Shown piece after piece: positions 17,388 to 25,495 of a stretch of 51,322 nucleotides of DNA. Source of the stretch: an uncultured Nitrospira sp. (GTDB lineage: Bacteria > Nitrospirota > Nitrospiria > Nitrospirales > Nitrospiraceae); assembly GCA_902500995.1 (NCBI GenBank), contig CABVSR010000027.1, forward strand, positions 1 to 51,322. Reading direction: 5' to 3'. Made by a program: the position numbers and the translations under genes. The notes under the pieces were generated by a model. That model was not told the origin of the DNA. It saw nothing but the letters and a program-made list of their open reading frames with translations, and did not search any database. Position 1 is the stretch's first letter. Every line of letters begins with the position of its first letter.

Positions 17388-19778
17388 CTACGGCTCGGCG
17401 GGAGGAGGAGCACTCTCCTGGCCTTGATCCAGCCTGTAAAATTCGGTGGGATCGATCTTGGACCCGGCGCTTCTTGTCGGCTCCGTGCCCTTGGTAAACA
17501 GTTCCACTGTGCCACGCTGTTCATCTTGGTCGGTGAGGAGCGCCGTCGAGGGATCGACCTTCACGAACATGACACCTTCGGGAATTTCAAAGGGCACGAC
17601 CGGCAGTTGCTTGAGCGCCTCCTTCATGAAGGCGATCCAAATCGGCAAGGCCGCGTGCGCGCCTGACTCGGTTTCACCCAAGGGACGCCGGTCGTCGAAT
17701 CCTACCCATGCGCCGGTTGCCAGATTGGGCGTGGAGCCGATGAACCAGGCATCGGTAAAGTCGTTGGTGGTACCGGTCTTTCCTGCGACGGGCCGGTCAA
17801 TCACCGCTTTGGCGGCGATGCCCGTGCCGCGCTGGATCACATCTTCCATCATGTTCGTAATGAGGTACGCCGTCTCACGGGACACCACCTGCCGCGGCTG
17901 AATCGCCGCTTGGTCCAATGTGCGTCCCCCGCTGTCCTGCACGCTGGCCACGGCATAGGGCTCCACACGCACGCCCTGATTGGCAAACACTCCGTAGACT
18001 GACACGAGCTCCGTCAAGCCGACGCTGGAAGAGCCCAAGGCGAGAGAAAGATCCGCGGCCAGCGGACTGACGACGCCCACGGTCCGCGAGAAATCGATCA
18101 CATTTCGTATCCCGACTTTGTCCAGAAGGCGGACCGTCGCGAGATTGTGCGAATGGATCAAGGCTTCCCGCAGGCTGACGATGCCGTGAAAACGCTTGCC
18201 GTAGTTCTCAGGCTTCCAGGTCTTGTCTTCTTCCTCTTGCTCATACACCACCGGCGCATCCAAGACGACGGTCGCCGGACTCATGCCCTGATTCATGGCC
18301 GTCGCATAGATAATCGGTTTAAACGACGAGCCCGGCTGGCGGCGGGCAAGGACCGCACGATTATATTCGCTGCGCGCGAAATCATACCCGCCGACCATCG
18401 CACGAATCGCGCCGGTTTTAGGATCGACGGCGACCAGCGCCCCTTCCACCACCGGTGTCTGTTCCAGCCGCAGATGCACGACGTCTTTGTCCAGCTTCTT
18501 CACCCCGACTTCGATCACGTCCCCGGGCGTGAGCAGCTGCTTGACGTTCTTCACGGGGACGGCGTCCTTCGTGGGATCTTTGCCTTTGAGATATTTGGTA
18601 GCCCAGGCCATATCGTCGAAGGACAGCCGACCGGTGCTGGCGCCGATCTGGACCAGCACGTGATCTTTGGCAACCTTCGTCACGACCCCTTCCATCATAT
18701 CCCCTTCGGCAAGTTTGACCGCGGGATCGGCAGCCGGAACCTCCAACGTCGCCGGATCGACCGTACGGAGAGGCCCCCGCCAGCCCTGGCGCTTGTCCAC
18801 TTCCCGCAAGCCGTTGAACACCGCCGCTTCCGCCGCCTTCTGCATGTCGGCGTTCAGCGTGGTGAAGACTTCCAGCCCGCCCTTGTACACCATGGTCTCG
18901 CCGAACTTGGCCACCAGGAGCTGGCGAATGTATTCCACAAAATACGGGCCGAGATGTTCGCTCCCGGGGCGGCGGAAATTCAGCTTTTCCGCGATGGCCT
19001 GATCGCGGTCGGCGGCACTGATGAACCCCGCCTCTGCCATGCGGCTCAACACATGCTCCTGCCGCTTCTTGGCCCGGTCATAGGCCTTGAACGGCGAGTA
19101 GTGGCTGGGTGATTTGGGAAGCCCGGCCAGGAACGCCGATTCAGCCAACGTCAACTTCGACAGTTCCTTCCCGAAATAGGTCTGCCCGGCCGCCGCGACG
19201 CCGTAGGCGCCCTGCCCGAAATAGATCTGGTTCAGATACATCTCCAGAATCTGTTCCTTCGTCAGGACCAACTCCATCTTGTAGGCCAAGATGAGTTCGC
19301 GCACCTTGCGATCAAACGTCCGCTCCGCCGAAAGGAACAGGGACCGCGCCAACTGCTGGGTGATCGTACTGGCGCCTTCGACCTTCCGCCCGCCATGCCG
19401 GAGATTGGTCCAGGCTGCCCGAAGAATGCCTACGATATCCAAGCCGGGGTGCTCAAAGAACCTCGTATCTTCGGTCGCAATGACGGCCTGAGTCAGGCTC
19501 TTAGGCATGTCTTGGATGGGTTTGAGAAAGCGCCGTTCAATGAAAAACTGGCCGATGACCTGCCGATCGTCCGAATAGACGCGCGTGACCAAACTCGGCT
19601 GATAGTTCTGGAGCGGATCGAGTGAAGGCAGATCTTGAGAAAAATACCAGAGCGTTCCGGCGGCTCCCCCGCCGCCCAGCACTATGGCGAGCAGCAGGCC
19701 GATCAGGATGATTTTCCACCAGCGCCGGCGACGACGTGGCTTCTCCGGCTTATCGAGCAAGTGATCGAGTTCGGACAT
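17388..19778 (-). CDS. mrcA: PBP1A-family bifunctional peptidoglycan synthase
   Basis: 796 residues. A cytoplasmic basic stretch (KPRRRRRWWK) and one membrane segment (~22-45) anchor it in the inner membrane. The transglycosylase domain shows ATEDTRFFEHPGLD (catalytic Glu), GASTITQQLARSLFL, KVRELILAYKMEL and IYFGQGAYGVAAAG. An OB-like insert lies between (~330-420), then the transpeptidase with SxxK in QPGSSFKPIIYATA, SHN in IHSHNLATV and KTGTTNDF. It polymerises and cross-links peptidoglycan. The C-terminus ends in a Pro-rich tail. Family membership is safe; the gene name follows the usual PBP1A convention. Confidence 0.94.
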   Translation of the reverse strand: MSELDHLLDKPEKPRRRRRWWKIILIGLLLAIVLGGGGAAGTLWYFSQDLPSLDPLQNYQPSLVTRVYSDDRQVIGQFFIERRFLKPIQDMPKSLTQAVIATEDTRFFEHPGLDIVGILRAAWTNLRHGGRKVEGASTITQQLARSLFLSAERTFDRKVRELILAYKMELVLTKEQILEMYLNQIYFGQGAYGVAAAGQTYFGKELSKLTLAESAFLAGLPKSPSHYSPFKAYDRAKKRQEHVLSRMAEAGFISAADRDQAIAEKLNFRRPGSEHLGPYFVEYIRQLLVAKFGETMVYKGGLEVFTTLNADMQKAAEAAVFNGLREVDKRQGWRGPLRTVDPATLEVPAADPAVKLAEGDMMEGVVTKVAKDHVLVQIGASTGRLSFDDMAWATKYLKGKDPTKDAVPVKNVKQLLTPGDVIEVGVKKLDKDVVHLRLEQTPVVEGALVAVDPKTGAIRAMVGGYDFARSEYNRAVLARRQPGSSFKPIIYATAMNQGMSPATVVLDAPVVYEQEEEDKTWKPENYGKRFHGIVSLREALIHSHNLATVRLLDKVGIRNVIDFSRTVGVVSPLAADLSLALGSSSVGLTELVSVYGVFANQGVRVEPYAVASVQDSGGRTLDQAAIQPRQVVSRETAYLITNMMEDVIQRGTGIAAKAVIDRPVAGKTGTTNDFTDAWFIGSTPNLATGAWVGFDDRRPLGETESGAHAALPIWIAFMKEALKQLPVVPFEIPEGVMFVKVDPSTALLTDQDEQRGTVELFTKGTEPTRSAGSKIDPTEFYRLDQGQESAPPPAEP

Positions 19779-19906
19779 GAAGTTGGATGGTTGCGAGGAA
19801 AGAGGTCAACCCGCGACAACCCCACCATACAATGCGCACCGGACAAACTCAAGCAAGGCGCGAATCGCCGTTGCAAGAACTTTCCGCTGCACATTCCACA
19901 ATCAGC

Positions 19907-19977
19907 TTGCCGGAAGCTCATTCAATCGGGTATAGTCCATAGGCTTAGACGCCTTCATAGGAAGGCGTCTTTTTTTT
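19907..19977 (+). terminator. typA leader: promoter followed at once by a terminator-like hairpin
   Basis: TTGCCG at 19907-19912 and TATAGT at 19931-19936 (18-base spacer) form a plausible promoter with transcription starting near 19943. AGACGCCTTC at 19947-19956 and GAAGGCGTCT at 19961-19970 make a perfect 10-bp stem with a 4-base loop followed by eight T residues, a textbook intrinsic terminator on the plus strand. No plus-strand gene precedes it; the neighbour mrcA is divergent. It therefore lies in the 5' leader of typA, or ends an unseen short RNA. Confidence 0.7.
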
Positions 19978-20001
19978 GGCCCTTTCACGGCATTGGAGAC
20001 T

Positions 20002-21885
20002 ATGAACAGCTCAGCGTCCTCATCCACCACAGGTTTGCACGCGCCGAAAGGTCGTCGGACCGACATTCGCAACATCGCCATCATCGCCCACGTCGATCAC
20101 GGGAAAACGACACTCGTCGATGCCGTGCTGCGGCAGACCCACGTGCATCGCAAGATCGATGACATGGGCGAGCGCATCATGGACTCAATGGATCAGGAGC
20201 GCGAGCGCGGCATCACCATCCGGGCCAAGAATGCCAGCGTGACCTATAAAGGGGTGAAGATCAATATTGTCGATACGCCGGGACACGCCGACTTCGGCGG
20301 CGAAGTCGAGCGCACGCTCCGCATGGTGGACGGCGTTCTCATCCTCGTCGATGCCAAAGAAGGCCCCATGCCGCAAACCACGTTTGTCCTGCGGAAAGCG
20401 TTGGCCCTCGGGCACAAAGCCATCGTCGTCGTCAATAAGATCGATCGCCCGGACGCCGTGATCGATGACGTGGTCAATCGCACGTTCGATTTATTCGTGC
20501 ATCTGGGCGCGACCGACGACCAACTGGATTTCCCCATCGTCTACGCCTCCGCCATCAAAGGTATCGCGACGCTCGACCTCAAACAGCCGGGGACGGATAT
20601 CTCCCCGCTGCTGGAAACCATTCTCGACAAGATCCCCGCACCGGCTATCAACCGCGACGATCCCTTCCAGCTCCTGGTGCTGGCGCTTGCGCAGGACTCC
20701 TATAAGGGCAAGATGGGAATCGGCAAGATTCAATCCGGCTCGATCGCTCGTCGCCAGAATGTGGTGACGCTCACCAAGGACGGCGGCCAAGTCCCCGGCA
20801 AAATTTCCGACCTGGCCGTATTCTCCGGGCTTGAGCGCAGCGACGTGGAATCCGCAGAAGCCGGTGAAATCGTCGCCATTTCGGGACTTGATGAAGTGAA
20901 CATCGGCGATACCATTGCCGATCCGGCCAATCCTGTCGCGCTGCCTCGCGTCACGATCGATGAACCGACCGTGCAAATGACCTTTTCCGTGAACAACAGC
21001 CCCTTTGCCGGCCGCGACGGGAAATACCTGACGTCTCGCCACCTGCGCGAACGCTTGTTCAAGGAATTGGAAACCAACGTGTCCTTGCGGGTGCAGGAAA
21101 CCGATAGCGCCGACCGGTTTCTCGTGGCCGGCCGGGGAGAGCTTCATCTCGGGGTGCTCATCGAACAAATGCGGCGTGAAGGGTATGAGCTGCAAATCTC
21201 CCAACCGGAAGTCATTCTGCATCGAGACGGGGAGACGGTCACGGAACCGTTTGAGGAACTGACGATCCAGGTTCCTTCGGAATATCAAGGCCCGGTGATC
21301 GAGGAAATCGGCAAACGGCGCGGCGAACTGCGCCATATGAAACTCGTCCATTCTGAGGGCACCTCCAGCGAGATGCACATCGAGTATCACATTCCGACAC
21401 GCGGCATCATCGGCCTCAAAAATATCCTGCTCGCGAAGACACGGGGCACCATCATCATGCACCACGTGTTTTCTGGCTATGCCCCGGCCGACGAAAAAGC
21501 GCTCCTCGTGGCGCCCCATGGCTCGCTGGTGGCGTTCGAGGCCGGAACCAGTACGGCCTACGCGCTCTTCATGACCCAGGAACGCGGTGAATTGTTCATT
21601 GGCGCGTCGGTCGAGGTGTATCAGGGGATGGTCGTCGGGCAAAACAGCCGTGATGAAGACCTGGATGTCAATGTCTGCAAGCAGAAGCAATTGAGCAACA
21701 TGCGAGCCGCCGGCACCGACGAAGCGCTGGTGCTCACGCCGCCGCGTGAAATGTCGCTCGAATTCGCGATGGAATATATCGGTCAGGACGAATTGGTCGA
21801 GGTCACCCCGAAGTATCTGCGCCTCCGCAAGCGGATGCTTAACCCGGAGGACCGCCGGAAGGCAAAGAAGAGCGCGAAAGCGTAG
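20002..21885 (+). CDS. typA: Ribosome-associated GTPase TypA/BipA
   Basis: 627 residues from the ATG at 20002 (GGAG just upstream). The N-terminal GTPase has AHVDHGKTT (G1), the switch region [26 protein letters not shown] (G3) and NKIDRPDA (G4), followed by EF-G-like domains III and V and the TypA C-terminal domain (SPREMSLEF-type region [20 protein letters not shown]). TypA acts on the 70S ribosome and matters for growth under stress such as cold. Length is about the usual 605-610 plus a 15-residue Ser/Thr-rich N-terminal extension. A terminator-like hairpin sits in its leader. Confidence 0.97.
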   Translation: MNSSASSSTTGLHAPKGRRTDIRNIAIIAHVDHGKTTLVDAVLRQTHVHRKIDDMGERIMDSMDQERERGITIRAKNASVTYKGVKINIVDTPGHADFGGEVERTLRMVDGVLILVDAKEGPMPQTTFVLRKALALGHKAIVVVNKIDRPDAVIDDVVNRTFDLFVHLGATDDQLDFPIVYASAIKGIATLDLKQPGTDISPLLETILDKIPAPAINRDDPFQLLVLALAQDSYKGKMGIGKIQSGSIARRQNVVTLTKDGGQVPGKISDLAVFSGLERSDVESAEAGEIVAISGLDEVNIGDTIADPANPVALPRVTIDEPTVQMTFSVNNSPFAGRDGKYLTSRHLRERLFKELETNVSLRVQETDSADRFLVAGRGELHLGVLIEQMRREGYELQISQPEVILHRDGETVTEPFEELTIQVPSEYQGPVIEEIGKRRGELRHMKLVHSEGTSSEMHIEYHIPTRGIIGLKNILLAKTRGTIIMHHVFSGYAPADEKALLVAPHGSLVAFEAGTSTAYALFMTQERGELFIGASVEVYQGMVVGQNSRDEDLDVNVCKQKQLSNMRAAGTDEALVLTPPREMSLEFAMEYIGQDELVEVTPKYLRLRKRMLNPEDRRKAKKSAKA

Positions 21886-21918
21886 CTCCGGACCCTGGCG
21901 TTCGGCCTTGCGGACTGC

Positions 21919-22674
21919 ATGAAGATTCGGAAAAAATCCCCGAAACCTGCGCCCGCGAAGCCGCCACTCTACCTCGTCGGCTATCGGGGGATGCCGCCGT
22001 CCCTCGATGAGCTGAAAATCTGGTACGACCTCCAGTATGGAGGCCCCCTTACCTGGCTCGAACGTGCCACAGACGGCCGTGCCAATGCGGGCCACGGTCC
22101 TTGGCGAGCGCAGGTGATGCCAAGACTGCCGGATACCGAGGCGGCACAATGGCAGCAGGTCCTGTCATGGGACCATCAAGAACTCGGCGCCGTCTCCCTC
22201 TCACCCGCCACGCCGAGCACCATCGCCGACACCGTGCTGGTCGCCGCCCGCCTCGCCCGCGGCCTGGCCCTGCTCACGCAAGGCACGGCCTTCGACGTGG
22301 CCTCGCATGAATATCTCAACCCCTCGGACTGGACTGATCGTCCGTTGAATGTGTTTATGGCTGCCGACCACATCTCCGTTCAACACAATGAGACCGATGA
22401 TCCTGCTTCCGATTGGTTCTACACCCTCGGTCTCACAAAGTTCGGCCTGGATGAGTTGGAAGTGATTCAGCCGCGAGGTCTTCCCGACAGAGAGACCATC
22501 GAGCTCCTCCAGTGCGCCGCCGACGGCATCTTGCGAAAGGGGCAGAACCAAAAGGTCGGAAGCGCCATGGATCTCCATGCCGTGGCCCGCACCATTAGAT
22601 TTTTCAAGCATCGCACCGCCGCACCGACCGGCCGCATGATGGCCTTCCGGCAAATCACAACGGCCAGTGCGTGA
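21919..22674 (+). CDS. Protein of unknown function
   Basis: 251 residues, starting 33 bases after typA. The N-terminus is basic and Pro-rich (MKIRKKSPKPAPAKPP); then a mixed alpha/beta sequence with LVGYRGMPPSLDELKIWYDL and repeated Trp/Leu positions. The middle part (DTVLVAARLARGLALLTQGT, AFDVASHEYLNPSDW) and the C-terminal helix (ELLQCAADGILRK, HAVARTIRFFKH) look well packed, so it is probably a real folded cytoplasmic protein. There are no metal or nucleotide motifs that I recognise. I see no clue to function beyond its position after typA. Confidence 0.7.
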   Translation: MKIRKKSPKPAPAKPPLYLVGYRGMPPSLDELKIWYDLQYGGPLTWLERATDGRANAGHGPWRAQVMPRLPDTEAAQWQQVLSWDHQELGAVSLSPATPSTIADTVLVAARLARGLALLTQGTAFDVASHEYLNPSDWTDRPLNVFMAADHISVQHNETDDPASDWFYTLGLTKFGLDELEVIQPRGLPDRETIELLQCAADGILRKGQNQKVGSAMDLHAVARTIRFFKHRTAAPTGRMMAFRQITTASA

Positions 22675-22759
22675 TTCATCTCCTCGAGACAGCCCGCAGA
22701 TCACCGCGAAATCAATTCATTACGCGTCTTCACCGCTTCGCCTAGGCCTTCTGGCCCCG

Positions 22760-22790
22760 TTGACAAGGTTTTTCCAGGCGTGGTACCACG
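22760..22790 (+). promoter_or_regulatory. Candidate promoter with 12-bp palindrome before the peroxiredoxin gene
   Basis: TTGACA at 22760-22765 is a consensus -35 box. The perfect palindrome CGTGGTACCACG at 22779-22790 falls where the -10 element and spacer would be. A repressor or redox sensor binding there could control the peroxiredoxin-thioredoxin unit. No good TATAAT is visible, so promoter activity may require an activator. Confidence 0.4.
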
Positions 22791-22834
22791 AATGAGTTTG
22801 TGCCGTTCCGCAGGTCTAACCTAGGAGGATTTCA

Positions 22835-23305
22835 ATGAGTGATGTGGCCGCAGAAATTAAAGTCGGCGATACCGCGCCGGATTTTACCTTAAAGGATCAG
22901 GATCAAAAGGACGTCAAGTTGAGCGACTATCGAGGGAAGAGCAATGTCGTGCTCGCGTTCTACCCGCTCGACTGGAGCCCGGTTTGTCAGGGAGAAAATA
23001 AGTGCCTGACCGACGACTTCCCCAAGTTCCAGAGTGCCCATGCGGAATTGTTCGGCGTCAGCTGCGACAGTTTCTTCTCTCACAAGGCCTGGGCGGATTC
23101 GCTGGACCTGAAGCACCGCCTCCTGTCCGACTTCAACCGCGAAGTCGTCAAGAAGTACGGGCTGTATTTTGAGCCGCTGAATTGCGGCAAGCGCGCCACG
23201 GTCATCGTCGACAAGAACGGCAAAGTGGCGTACGTCAAGGTTCAGGAAATCAAGGTCGCGCGGGAAGACAAAGATATTCTCGCCGCCCTCGCGAAACTGA
23301 GCTAA
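22835..23305 (+). CDS. Peroxiredoxin (AhpC/TSA family)
   Basis: 156 residues. Thioredoxin-fold peroxidase reducing H2O2 and organic peroxides. The N-terminus [11 protein letters not shown] and the active-site segment [13 protein letters not shown] place the peroxidatic Cys at residue 51; Cys57 six residues on and Cys in PLNCGKR are candidate resolving residues. Trp47 and Ser48 replace the more common Phe-Thr, as in some AhpE-like members. AGGAGGA lies 5-6 bases before the ATG. A thioredoxin-like gene follows 74 bases later and could recycle it. Confidence 0.92.
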   Translation: MSDVAAEIKVGDTAPDFTLKDQDQKDVKLSDYRGKSNVVLAFYPLDWSPVCQGENKCLTDDFPKFQSAHAELFGVSCDSFFSHKAWADSLDLKHRLLSDFNREVVKKYGLYFEPLNCGKRATVIVDKNGKVAYVKVQEIKVAREDKDILAALAKLS

Positions 23306-23379
23306 GTACCAGCACGGAGACCGGGGGAAGGGCCTTGAGAGGCTCTCCCCCAGTCATCCCTCCCGCAGGAGAAGATCCC

Positions 23380-23712
23380 ATGACCGGCACAGTCCAAGAC
23401 GTTCGGGACGAAAACTATAAAGAATTCACCGAAAGTGCCGGTGCAGTCGTCGCCTATGGCCTGGCTACCTGCGAGCCCTGCAAGCAGTATGATCCCATTC
23501 TGGAAGAAACCGCGGCGAAGTTTCCGACCATCAAGATCGGCAAGGCCAAGATGCATGTGCCCGGCCGTTGCCGCGAGATCAAGAAAGCGCATACGTTTGA
23601 GACCTACCCCACGACACACTTCTTTGCCCAGGGCAAACTCCTGCTGACTCGTGAAGGCGTGATTGAGCCGACCGAGCTGGCAGCCCTCATTTCCGACCAT
23701 TTGCTGAAGTAA
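23380..23712 (+). CDS. Thioredoxin-like protein
   Basis: 110 residues from the ATG at 23380 (GCAGGAGAAG upstream). The fold is thioredoxin-like with active site ATCEPCKQYDP (Cys31-x-x-Cys34), then a strand KIGKAKMHV and the cis-Pro region TFETYPTTHFFAQGKLL. The CEPC pair differs from CGPC of thioredoxin, and there is no signal peptide, so it is a cytoplasmic thiol-disulfide protein. It follows the peroxiredoxin directly and is likely its electron donor; that is inference from adjacency. Confidence 0.88.
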   Translation: MTGTVQDVRDENYKEFTESAGAVVAYGLATCEPCKQYDPILEETAAKFPTIKIGKAKMHVPGRCREIKKAHTFETYPTTHFFAQGKLLLTREGVIEPTELAALISDHLLK

Positions 23713-23892
23713 GCTTTCCGACCGGCCCGCATCTCGATCCCACCGCACAGCTCCATCAGTCCGCTCAGAGACGAAGGCTGCTATTCAGCTCCAAGCATTG
23801 CGCCCCATCCCACTTCCCGACAGAGACAGGATACAATGGATGCATGCAGACCAACCGTCTGAATGGAATGATTGCGGGCTAGCGTTCAACCG

Positions 23893-24744
23893 ATGCACCC
23901 TTTGTCTTGGCTCCTGCTTGCTCTCGCCGGTCTACTCCGGCTCGTGATACCCGAAATCAGCAGCGGACAAGGCATCCCGTCAAGCGCCTTTCCAGCCGCC
24001 AGCCATACTGAATTCGGCGCCATCACAATCAAGGCTCCCCAAAGCGCGCCGATGGCCTTGATCCCCGCCGGCGAGTTCGCCATGGGCAGTGACCGCGGCC
24101 AGGACGACGAGCAGCCGGTGCATCGCGTCTCCGTGAAGGCGTTTTATTTGGATACACAAGAAGTGACGGTCTCGCGTTACGCCGAGTTTCTCGTCTCACA
24201 AAAACCAGATCCGCCCTTCAAGTGGAACGAAGCCACCAGCGGATCCCATGAAAATAAACCGGTGGTGGGCGTCAATTGGTACGACGCGCGCGACTACTGC
24301 CGATGGGTCGGAAGACGATTGCCCACGGAAGCCGAATGGGAGCTGGCTGCACGCGGCACGGAGGGGCGGAGGTACCCCTGGGGAGACGCGCATCCCACGA
24401 GAGGTCACGCCAACGCCGGGCAGACCAAATGGCGCGGTTACGACACCATGACCAACGTGGGCCGATTCGAATTAGGCAAGACGCCCGACGGAGTCTACGA
24501 CTTGGCCGGAAATCTGTGGGAATGGGTCGCCGACTGGTACGAGCCCACCTACTATCAGTTTAGCCCTCGGGAGAACCCCTCCGGTCCTCGGATAGGCCCG
24601 CTCAGGGGATTGCGGGGCGGAGCGTGGAATAATGACGCCCAGACCATTCGCTCCGCCAATCGCGCCGGGTATGCGCCGGATGCGCGAAGAAATGATGTGG
24701 GATTTCGCTGCGCCAAGGATGCGCCGCCATCGAACGGGCGCTAG
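23893..24744 (+). CDS. Exported SUMF1/FGE-fold protein without catalytic Cys
   Basis: 283 residues from the ATG at 23893, which starts a hydrophobic signal segment (LSWLLLALAGLLRLVIP). The mature part is the formylglycine-generating-enzyme fold: ALIPAGEFAMGSDRG, EQPVHRVSVKAFYLD, TQEVTVSRYAEFL, GVNWYDARDYCRWVGRRLPT, EAEWELAARG, LWEWVADWYEP, LRGGAWNND and GFRCAKD. In true FGEs two cysteines follow the RGGS-type motif; here GGAWNNDAQTIRSANRAG has none, so sulfatase activation is unlikely and a binding or structural role is more likely. Its TAG stop and that of the minus-strand neighbour share one CTAG. Confidence 0.88.
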   Translation: MHPLSWLLLALAGLLRLVIPEISSGQGIPSSAFPAASHTEFGAITIKAPQSAPMALIPAGEFAMGSDRGQDDEQPVHRVSVKAFYLDTQEVTVSRYAEFLVSQKPDPPFKWNEATSGSHENKPVVGVNWYDARDYCRWVGRRLPTEAEWELAARGTEGRRYPWGDAHPTRGHANAGQTKWRGYDTMTNVGRFELGKTPDGVYDLAGNLWEWVADWYEPTYYQFSPRENPSGPRIGPLRGLRGGAWNNDAQTIRSANRAGYAPDARRNDVGFRCAKDAPPSNGR

Positions 24745-25493
24745 AACAGTCGGGAACTGAAGGCGGGAGATTCGAGCGGCCGCATGGCCTGATTCAGCTC
24801 CGCCGGTCGATCTGTGGAGCGTAACCGGATCTTAAAGACTACGCGCCGGCTTTTGTCCCGGTCGAGCACCCGCAATTGATCCACGACCAAATCCTGCCGG
24901 CCCCGGCCGCTGGCCGACGTTTTTTCATGAAAGCAACGATAGGCCCAGGGCGCTGAGTCTTTGATCACTTCCAGCCCCTTGACCATGACGTTCAATGATC
25001 GTTCTTGGCTGAGCTTCAAATTGTAAATGTCCGACCCGCGATCGTCGGTATGCCCTTCGATGACCAGCGAATCGATACGGTCACGCATGGCCCCGCACAG
25101 GAGCGCGGCATAGGTGGGCATGGCCTCTGCCAGGAAGTGATCCGCGACGGAGGAGAGCGTTCCCTTCCCGAACTCGAAGTTCAGCAAGGCGTCGGGCACG
25201 ACAATCCGGACCACGTTGGGGTCCGCAGGGTCGGCGTCCAACGACAGATCGAACCGCTGGAAGTGGTCGCGGAGAACGCCCTTCATATCCTCTGTGGTGC
25301 TGGTCGCGGCATTGCGCTCGGGCGCCTGCACGGGAAGCTTGACCGTCGCTTGCACTTCCGCTTCAGACACCTTGGTGACGTAGGCACTGAAGAGCAGGAT
25401 AAAAATGACCGCCAGCGAGGTCATCAAATCGGTGATCCCGATGGTGAGCGCCGAGGACTGTTCAGTCGATTCCGGCGAATGGTGAGAGCGCAT
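24741..25493 (-). CDS. ZorB/MotB-like OmpA-domain motor protein
   Basis: 250 residues from the ATG at 25493, two bases after the stop of the upstream gene. It has a short cytoplasmic N-terminus, one membrane helix LMTSLAVIFILLFSAYV preceded by Asp22, the position of the ion-binding Asp in MotB/ExbD/ZorB. After a linker comes an OmpA-like peptidoglycan-binding domain (LNFEFGKGTLSSVADHFL, LVIEGHTDDRGSDIYNLK, LSQERSLNVMV). Together with the upstream protein it would form an ion-driven stator anchored to the wall. There are no flagellar genes nearby. Confidence 0.85.
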   Translation of the reverse strand: MRSHHSPESTEQSSALTIGITDLMTSLAVIFILLFSAYVTKVSEAEVQATVKLPVQAPERNAATSTTEDMKGVLRDHFQRFDLSLDADPADPNVVRIVVPDALLNFEFGKGTLSSVADHFLAEAMPTYAALLCGAMRDRIDSLVIEGHTDDRGSDIYNLKLSQERSLNVMVKGLEVIKDSAPWAYRCFHEKTSASGRGRQDLVVDQLRVLDRDKSRRVVFKIRLRSTDRPAELNQAMRPLESPAFSSRLF

Positions 25494-25495
25494 GA

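Noticed and set aside
18147-19112. Long plus-strand open frame opposite the PBP1A gene
   Set aside because: Antisense shadow in GC-rich coding sequence; the minus-strand protein has complete catalytic motifs.
20491-22149. 552-codon minus-strand frame opposite typA
   Set aside because: His- and Arg-rich composition typical of antisense shadow; typA is fully conserved on the other strand.
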